44,596 nt of DNA from the NCBI GenBank assembly GCA_028713675.1, contig JAQTNV010000029.1, forward strand, positions 1 through 44,596, written 5' to 3'. Under the pieces are notes generated by a model. That model did no database searches, was not told the DNA's origin, and saw nothing but the letters and a program-made list of their open reading frames with translations. Positions 39,510 through 44,596 of the stretch are shown piece after piece. The DNA is from a bacterium (GTDB lineage Bacteria > Desulfobacterota > JAPLJL01). The position numbers and the translations under genes were made by a program. Numbering within the stretch: the stretch's first letter is position 1; every line of letters starts with the position of its first letter.

Positions 39510-40334
39510 ATGATCCTGGAAATCGAAAACCTGTCCTGCGGATATCCCGGCAAGCCGGTACTGCGGGAGGTCAGCTTTTCCCTCCGATCCGGGGAAATCG
39601 TGGGAATCATCGGACCCAACGGCTCCGGGAAAACCACCCTGCTGAGGGTAATGACCAAGGTGCTGAAACCGGAACAGGGGAAGATTTTCTGGGACCGGAG
39701 CGAGATCAACCGGATGAAATTCGGGGAATTGGCCCGGAAGGTCGCGGTGGTATCCCAGAGTCCGGCCATCGATTTGAACCTGACAATAGAAGATTTCGTT
39801 TTGTTCGGAAGATTCCCCCATCGTCGGTACTTTCAATTTCTGGAGGGGAGGAGGGACAAGGAGATCGCCGAAAGGGCCATGGAGCTGACCGGGGTCCTGG
39901 AAATACGGCGGAGCATCCTGGGAAATTTGAGCGGGGGGGAGAGGAAGCTCGCGCTGATCGCCCGGGCCCTGTGCCAGGAACCCGAGTATCTGCTCCTGGA
40001 TGAGCCGACCGCCCACCTGGATATAACCCACCAAGTCCAGATCCTGGACCTGGTCCGCCGGCTCAACCGCCGGGAGGGGATGGGGGTGATCCTGGTTCTG
40101 CACGACTTGAATTACGCCAGCGAGTATTGCGACCGCCTGGTCCTGCTTCACGGGGGACGGCTTTCCCGGCTGGGCCCCCCGGATGAGGTTTTAACCTACC
40201 AGATTATCGAAGAGGTTTACCGGACCACGGTTGTGGTCAAATCCAACCCCGTTTCCGGCCGTCCTTTTATTTTCCTGGTGTCGGAAGAGGAAAAGCGGGG
40301 AGAGCGGAGTTCCCCGGGCCAAAAAAAAACCTGA
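39510..40334 (+). CDS. btuD: Cobalamin ABC transporter ATP-binding protein
   Basis: This 274-residue ABC ATPase has Walker A GPNGSGKT at 35-42, the Q-loop at SQSPAI near 89, signature LSGGERKLALIARAL near 140-155, Walker B YLLLDEPTAHLD near 160-171 and the switch His in LVLHDLNYASE near 192. It drives corrinoid import with BtuC and BtuF. A repeat separates it from btuC, and no GGAGG is seen ahead of the ATG. A terminator closes the operon at 40327. Confidence 0.93.
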   Translation: MILEIENLSCGYPGKPVLREVSFSLRSGEIVGIIGPNGSGKTTLLRVMTKVLKPEQGKIFWDRSEINRMKFGELARKVAVVSQSPAIDLNLTIEDFVLFGRFPHRRYFQFLEGRRDKEIAERAMELTGVLEIRRSILGNLSGGERKLALIARALCQEPEYLLLDEPTAHLDITHQVQILDLVRRLNRREGMGVILVLHDLNYASEYCDRLVLLHGGRLSRLGPPDEVLTYQIIEEVYRTTVVVKSNPVSGRPFIFLVSEEEKRGERSSPGQKKT

Positions 40335-40384
40335 CCGGCTCCGCCCGGGATTCCGAGCGAAAAAGCTGACGGTCAGGTTTGTCA
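40321..40384. terminator. Bidirectional terminator between btuD and khpA
   Basis: AAACCTGACCG (40327-40337) pairs with CGGTCAGGTTT (40370-40380). A run of nine A on the left serves as a U tract for the minus strand, and TTT on the right is short. The two transcription units converge here. The left end overlaps the last codons of btuD. Confidence 0.7.
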
Positions 40385-40404
40385 GGTTTGGTTAAAAGGG
40401 ACGG

Positions 40405-40713
40405 CTACCCGATTATTTCCACCGAATAGCGTTTTCCCTGTTTGCCGCCCAGGGCTTCGAGAATGGTGCGAATCGCCTGGATGTTTCTTCCTTTGCGTCC
40501 GATCACTTTCCCGGTGTCGCTCTGGGCCACCCGGATTTCGAGCACCGAAACCTGCTCGCCGGCCAGTTCATTGACGGAAACCTCGTTGGGATTGTCCGAC
40601 AGAAGCTGGACGATCTTCTCCACCAATTCCTTGGCGGTCAGGCCGGATTCCGATCCGGCGCTCGCGTTGGATTCCGAGCTGGGTGCTGGGTTGTCTTTTC
40701 CAAACAGTGCCAT
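40405..40713 (-). CDS. khpA: KH-domain RNA-binding protein KhpA
   Basis: This 102-residue protein has a serine/alanine-rich N-terminus (about 1-24) and a single KH domain with the GxxG loop in DTGKVIGRKGRNIQAIRTIL (G72-RK-G75). KhpA proteins bind RNA and, with KhpB, influence cell division and translation in other bacteria. The N-terminal extension is longer than in Gram-positive homologues. AGGAGG precedes the ATG. It lies downstream of a ferredoxin gene on the same strand but 187 nt away. Confidence 0.92.
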   Translation of the reverse strand: MALFGKDNPAPSSESNASAGSESGLTAKELVEKIVQLLSDNPNEVSVNELAGEQVSVLEIRVAQSDTGKVIGRKGRNIQAIRTILEALGGKQGKRYSVEIIG

Positions 40714-40900
40714 TTTTCCTCCTCCTTTTCGCTGAGAGTTCTGAACCCGGTTCCGTTACCTTTGACAATCGTTCCTGCTCCCTCCAAAACCTGGAACTTT
40801 GCCCCCTCAAGAACAGTTTTGAATATAAGGCCTAGTTTAGCGTCTCGGCGCAACCAAGACAATGGATAAATATTTCGCCGGGAAATTGATGATTAAACGG
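40714..40900. other. Gap between ferredoxin and khpA, nothing recognised
   Basis: Apart from the AGGAGG ribosome binding site of khpA near the left edge, I see no terminator, hairpin or gene in this 187-nt stretch. An in-frame extension of reading frames here lacks coding character. Confidence 0.4.
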
Positions 40901-41840
<940 letters not shown>

Positions 41841-41942
41841 TGCTCCGGAATGTTTGTCTTGACAGAAAAAATTATTTCCTTTAGCTAATATTCAATTTTA
41901 TTATAATAAGCACTCGAGTTTACCATAAGGGACGGCTTGAAC

Positions 41943-42035
41943 CAGAGACAAGGGACTAGATGCAAGGGATAAGAGAAAAAATAAAGGCTCGAGGCGAGGA
42001 ACTCGAAACCCGAAACTAGAGACTAGAGACTTTTA
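41943..42035. repeat. Heptanucleotide arrays upstream of the acyl-CoA synthetase gene
   Basis: 41943-41977 holds units CAGAGAC, AAGGGAC, TAGATGC, AAGGGAT and AAGAGAA. 42001-42028 holds ACTCGAA, ACCCGAA, ACTAGAG and ACTAGAG. Both keep 7-nt register, and the second ends 9 nt before the ATG at 42038 with no ribosome binding site between. Confidence 0.8.
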
Positions 42036-42037
42036 TA

Positions 42038-44329
42038 ATGACTGAGACTGATCTGATCAAGTTTTTCGAACCCCGTTCCGTCGCCGTGATCGGGGCCTCC
42101 AATATCATCGGAAAATGGGGGTTCACTCTTCCCCTGAACATTCTTACCGGCGGATACCGGGGAAAACTTTTCCTGATCAACCCCAAGGAGAAGGTTGTTC
42201 TGGGGATGAGGGCTTTTCCTGACCTGCAATCCGTCCCGGGAGAGATTGATCTTGCCGTTCTGACCATCCCCGCCGAGCGGGTCGAGGAGTCGGTCCGGCT
42301 TTGCGGCCAACGCGGCATCCCCTTTGCCTTGGTGATTTCCTCCGATTTCGCGGAGGCCGGGAAGGAAGGGGAGGAGCGGGAACGGCGCCTGGTGCGGACC
42401 GCCCGGGAATCGGGGGTCAGGATCGTCGGCCCCAATACCATGGGTTATTTCAGCTCATCCAGCCGGCTGACCGCGATGGGTATCATCATCAATCCGACCC
42501 GGGGAAACCTGGGCTTGGTTACCCAGAGCGGCAATCTGGGGCAGCAATTGATGAATCGGGGGAAGGAAGAAGGGATCGGGATCAGCCGCTTCGTCGGTTC
42601 CGGTAACGAGGCGGACCTGACCTCCACCGATTTTATCGAATTCCTGGGGCGGGATCCGGAGACCCGGGTGATCGCTCTTTACCTGGAGGGGATAAAGGAC
42701 GGCCGCCGTTTCTTCGAGGTGGCCAGGAAGGTGAGTCGGGAAAAACCGATTATCGTTCTGAAAACCGGGAAAACCGAGGTGGGGGCGCGGGTCGCCCGCT
42801 CTCATTCCGGGGCCGTGGTCAATGACGCCGGAGTGGCTGCCACCGCTTTCCGTCAGAGCGGGATCATCGAGGTCGGCACCACGGATGAGGTGATTGACGT
42901 GGCCCGGGCCCTTCTCCATCTTCCCGTCCCCGCGGGAAACCGGGTCGGGATCATGACCATGGGAGGCGGATGGGGCGTAGTCACCACCGAGATTTGTGTC
43001 CGGGAGGGACTCCGGATTCCGGAACTTCCCGAGGAACTGAAGAAACATTTTGACTCGTTGCTGCCGCCGTTCTGGAGCCGGGGCAACCCGGTGGACCTGG
43101 TCGGCACTCCCCGCCGGCGGCTTCAGTTCGAGGTGATGGAAAAAATGGCGCAGGTTCCGGAATTCGATTTTCTGCTGGTCATGGGGGTAATCACCGGGGC
43201 GATGTTTACGTACTGGGATTTACTTAAGCGGTTTTTCATTTCGTTTTTCAACTTCGCCGGCAATCATTTCTGGGCGGCCTTGTCTTTTTACCCGTCTGTA
43301 TTCCGGAAGTCCCGGGCCTCCCTGAGGAAATCCAGGAAGGAGCGGAAGAACCGGCCGGCCAAAAAAACGGGGGGGATCGACCTCCGGGAAATCAAAGACT
43401 TTAATGACGAACTCCTGGCCCGCCGGATCCAGGGAATGATGGGCAAATATCGGAAGCCGATGATCGCCATCAGCGGAGTAAAAAATCAACTGTTGGAATT
43501 GACCAAGGAATTCGATCTGGTTGTCTATGACACCCCCGAGCGGGGCGCCAAGGTCGGGGCCCGGATGGCCGAGTACGGGGTCTTCCGGCATAAGGACTCC
43601 CGGGACGACAAAGTTGCGATCGATCCGGAAAGGGTCAGCCGGGTCAGAAATCTGATCCCGGAGTTCCCGGGTTTGGTTCCGGAAAGGGTAGCCAAGGAGA
43701 TCCTCGCCCTTTATGGGATCCCGGTAACCAGGGAAAAACTGGCGGGAAGCCCGGAGGAGGCGGTGCAGGCGGCCCGGGGGATCGGCTACCCGGTGGCGCT
43801 CAAGGTGGAATCACCCCAGGTGGTCCACAAGACCGAAGCCGGGGGTGTCAAACTCGGACTGGATTCAGACCAGGCGGTGATCGAAGGCTTCCGGAACATC
43901 ATCCGCTCGGTGGGGCAATACGATCCCCACGCCCAAATCAGCGGCATACTGGTCCAGGAGATGGCCCGGGGCGGGGTGGAGGTTTTCGCCGGGGTCTCGC
44001 GGGATCCCTCGTTCGGACCGGTGCTCGCCTTCGGCCTGGGCGGTATTTTCGTGGAGATTTTGAAGGATATTTCCCTCCGGCTTCCCCCCGTTGGCCCGGA
44101 GGAAGCCCTGGCGATGGTAACCGCCCTGCGCGGTTTTCCCCTGCTGGCCGGCGCCCGGGGAAGGGCGAAAGCCGACATCACGAAGGCCGTCGAGATTCTC
44201 ACCCGGCTTTCCACGCTCAGCCTGGAACTCGAGGGCCTGGTTTCCGAAGTAGATATCAATCCCCTGATGCTTTTCGGCGAAGGCCAGGGGGGATTGGCCG
44301 TGGACGCCCGGATGATCCGGGCCGATTGA
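42038..44329 (+). CDS. Acetyl/acyl-CoA synthetase (NDP-forming) family protein with insertion
   Basis: This 763-residue fusion has the alpha and beta parts in one chain: CoA-binding domain (about 1-130, VAVIGASNIIGKWG), succinyl-CoA-ligase-like domains (to about 390) with the phosphohistidine His256 in ARSHSGAVVNDAG, and a C-terminal ATP-grasp domain (about 545-763). Such enzymes make acyl-CoA from acyl-phosphate-linked energy, or ATP from acyl-CoA, in anaerobes; protein acetyltransferases of the Pat type share the layout but usually add a GNAT domain, which is absent here. An insertion at about 390-466 contains an aromatic stretch and a basic run, and is unusual for the family. No ribosome binding site is visible. 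Confidence 0.85.
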   Translation: MTETDLIKFFEPRSVAVIGASNIIGKWGFTLPLNILTGGYRGKLFLINPKEKVVLGMRAFPDLQSVPGEIDLAVLTIPAERVEESVRLCGQRGIPFALVISSDFAEAGKEGEERERRLVRTARESGVRIVGPNTMGYFSSSSRLTAMGIIINPTRGNLGLVTQSGNLGQQLMNRGKEEGIGISRFVGSGNEADLTSTDFIEFLGRDPETRVIALYLEGIKDGRRFFEVARKVSREKPIIVLKTGKTEVGARVARSHSGAVVNDAGVAATAFRQSGIIEVGTTDEVIDVARALLHLPVPAGNRVGIMTMGGGWGVVTTEICVREGLRIPELPEELKKHFDSLLPPFWSRGNPVDLVGTPRRRLQFEVMEKMAQVPEFDFLLVMGVITGAMFTYWDLLKRFFISFFNFAGNHFWAALSFYPSVFRKSRASLRKSRKERKNRPAKKTGGIDLREIKDFNDELLARRIQGMMGKYRKPMIAISGVKNQLLELTKEFDLVVYDTPERGAKVGARMAEYGVFRHKDSRDDKVAIDPERVSRVRNLIPEFPGLVPERVAKEILALYGIPVTREKLAGSPEEAVQAARGIGYPVALKVESPQVVHKTEAGGVKLGLDSDQAVIEGFRNIIRSVGQYDPHAQISGILVQEMARGGVEVFAGVSRDPSFGPVLAFGLGGIFVEILKDISLRLPPVGPEEALAMVTALRGFPLLAGARGRAKADITKAVEILTRLSTLSLELEGLVSEVDINPLMLFGEGQGGLAVDARMIRAD

Positions 44330-44478
44330 GAATCCTCTTCACCAGATTCAAAATCCTGAATAGTGTCGAACAACTGAAATTCAAAGCCGGGTATTTTTTG
44401 ACTTTGATAATGGACATATAGTAATAATAAAAGCCGGATTTAAAATCAGACAATTAGAAATCAAAAACTATCCAGACC
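44330..44478. other. Gap before the ComM-like gene, nothing recognised
   Basis: This stretch of 149 nt is AT-rich near its centre. I see no clear hairpin terminator or promoter boxes I can support. Confidence 0.35.
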
Positions 44479-44596
44479 ATGCTGTCCCGCGTTTTATCCA
44501 GTTCGGTTCTCGGGGTGGAAGCCTACCAGGTGGAGGTGGAGGTGGATACCGCCCGGGGGCTGCCCCAGTTCAACCTGGTGGGATTGCCGGAGGGGG
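44479..44596 (+). CDS. comM: ComM/YifB-family AAA+ protein, N-terminal fragment
   Basis: The frame runs off the right edge after 39 residues. It begins MLSRVLSSSVLGVEAYQVEV and continues with TARGLPQFNLVGLPEG, which is the standard N-terminus of YifB/ComM, a Mg-chelatase-like AAA+ helicase promoting branch migration in natural transformation. The AAA+ core lies beyond the window. No strong ribosome binding site is visible. Confidence 0.85.
   Translation, partial: MLSRVLSSSVLGVEAYQVEVEVDTARGLPQFNLVGLPEG

Overview
The window looks like a chromosomal segment of an anaerobic, Gram-negative, GC-rich bacterium, most likely deltaproteobacterial (Desulfobacterota-like). The clues are a siroheme-dependent heme pathway (AhbC/AhbD/AhbA-B type proteins) as in sulfate reducers, three TonB-dependent outer-membrane receptors, a Frz-like chemosensory operon, Tad-pilus membrane proteins, and an ADP-forming acyl-CoA synthetase type protein. 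Taxonomy is inferred from gene content only. No rRNA, tRNA, CRISPR array or intact insertion sequence was seen.

Layout. 1-3266 (+): the end of an AhbC-like radical SAM protein, hemB, an AhbD-like radical SAM protein and an Lrp-type siroheme decarboxylase subunit, together an alternative heme route. 3280-6504 (+): small protein, RDD membrane protein, TadB, TadC, and a PEGA-domain envelope protein in a tightly overlapping operon. 6747-13190 (+): Kelch lipoprotein, acpS with a flavoprotein-like partner, a Fic remnant, a small membrane protein, and a second Kelch/FN3 lipoprotein closed by a strong terminator.

13523-27195 (-): a long operon reading CheW, CheW-like, ABC_sub_bind periplasmic protein, TonB-dependent receptor, MCP, CheA-CheW-REC hybrid, CheB, CheR-TPR, single-domain response regulator, orphan DctP-type binding protein and a second ABC_sub_bind protein. 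A third ABC_sub_bind protein and its own TonB-dependent receptor (27555-30624, +) diverge from it. None of these binding proteins has a permease or ATPase nearby, so I read the locus as a candidate envelope-sensing system in which outer-membrane receptors and periplasmic binding proteins feed a chemosensory array. This is the best candidate for an undescribed system here.

30644-40334 (+): a B12 locus. A cobalamin riboswitch with an intrinsic terminator precedes cobU, cobT and cobS. A BtuB-like receptor follows, behind a two-hairpin leader that hides its ribosome binding site. Then come an asparagine-synthase-like protein with a zinc ribbon, btuF, a DUF71 ATP-pyrophosphatase, btuC and btuD. 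The two amidation-type enzymes inside a corrinoid uptake operon suggest corrinoid side-chain remodelling. 40405-41840 (-): KhpA, a 2[4Fe-4S] ferredoxin and MobA. 42038-44329 (+): an acyl-CoA synthetase (NDP-forming) with an unusual insertion. 44479-end (+): start of a ComM/YifB gene.

Across the window, intergenic gaps are filled by arrays of degenerate 7-nt repeats kept in strict 7-nt register. They often overlap stop codons, run up to start codons and occur as inverted pairs. A separate palindromic GTAGGGG...CCCCTAC element and several REP-like hairpins are also scattered through the gaps.
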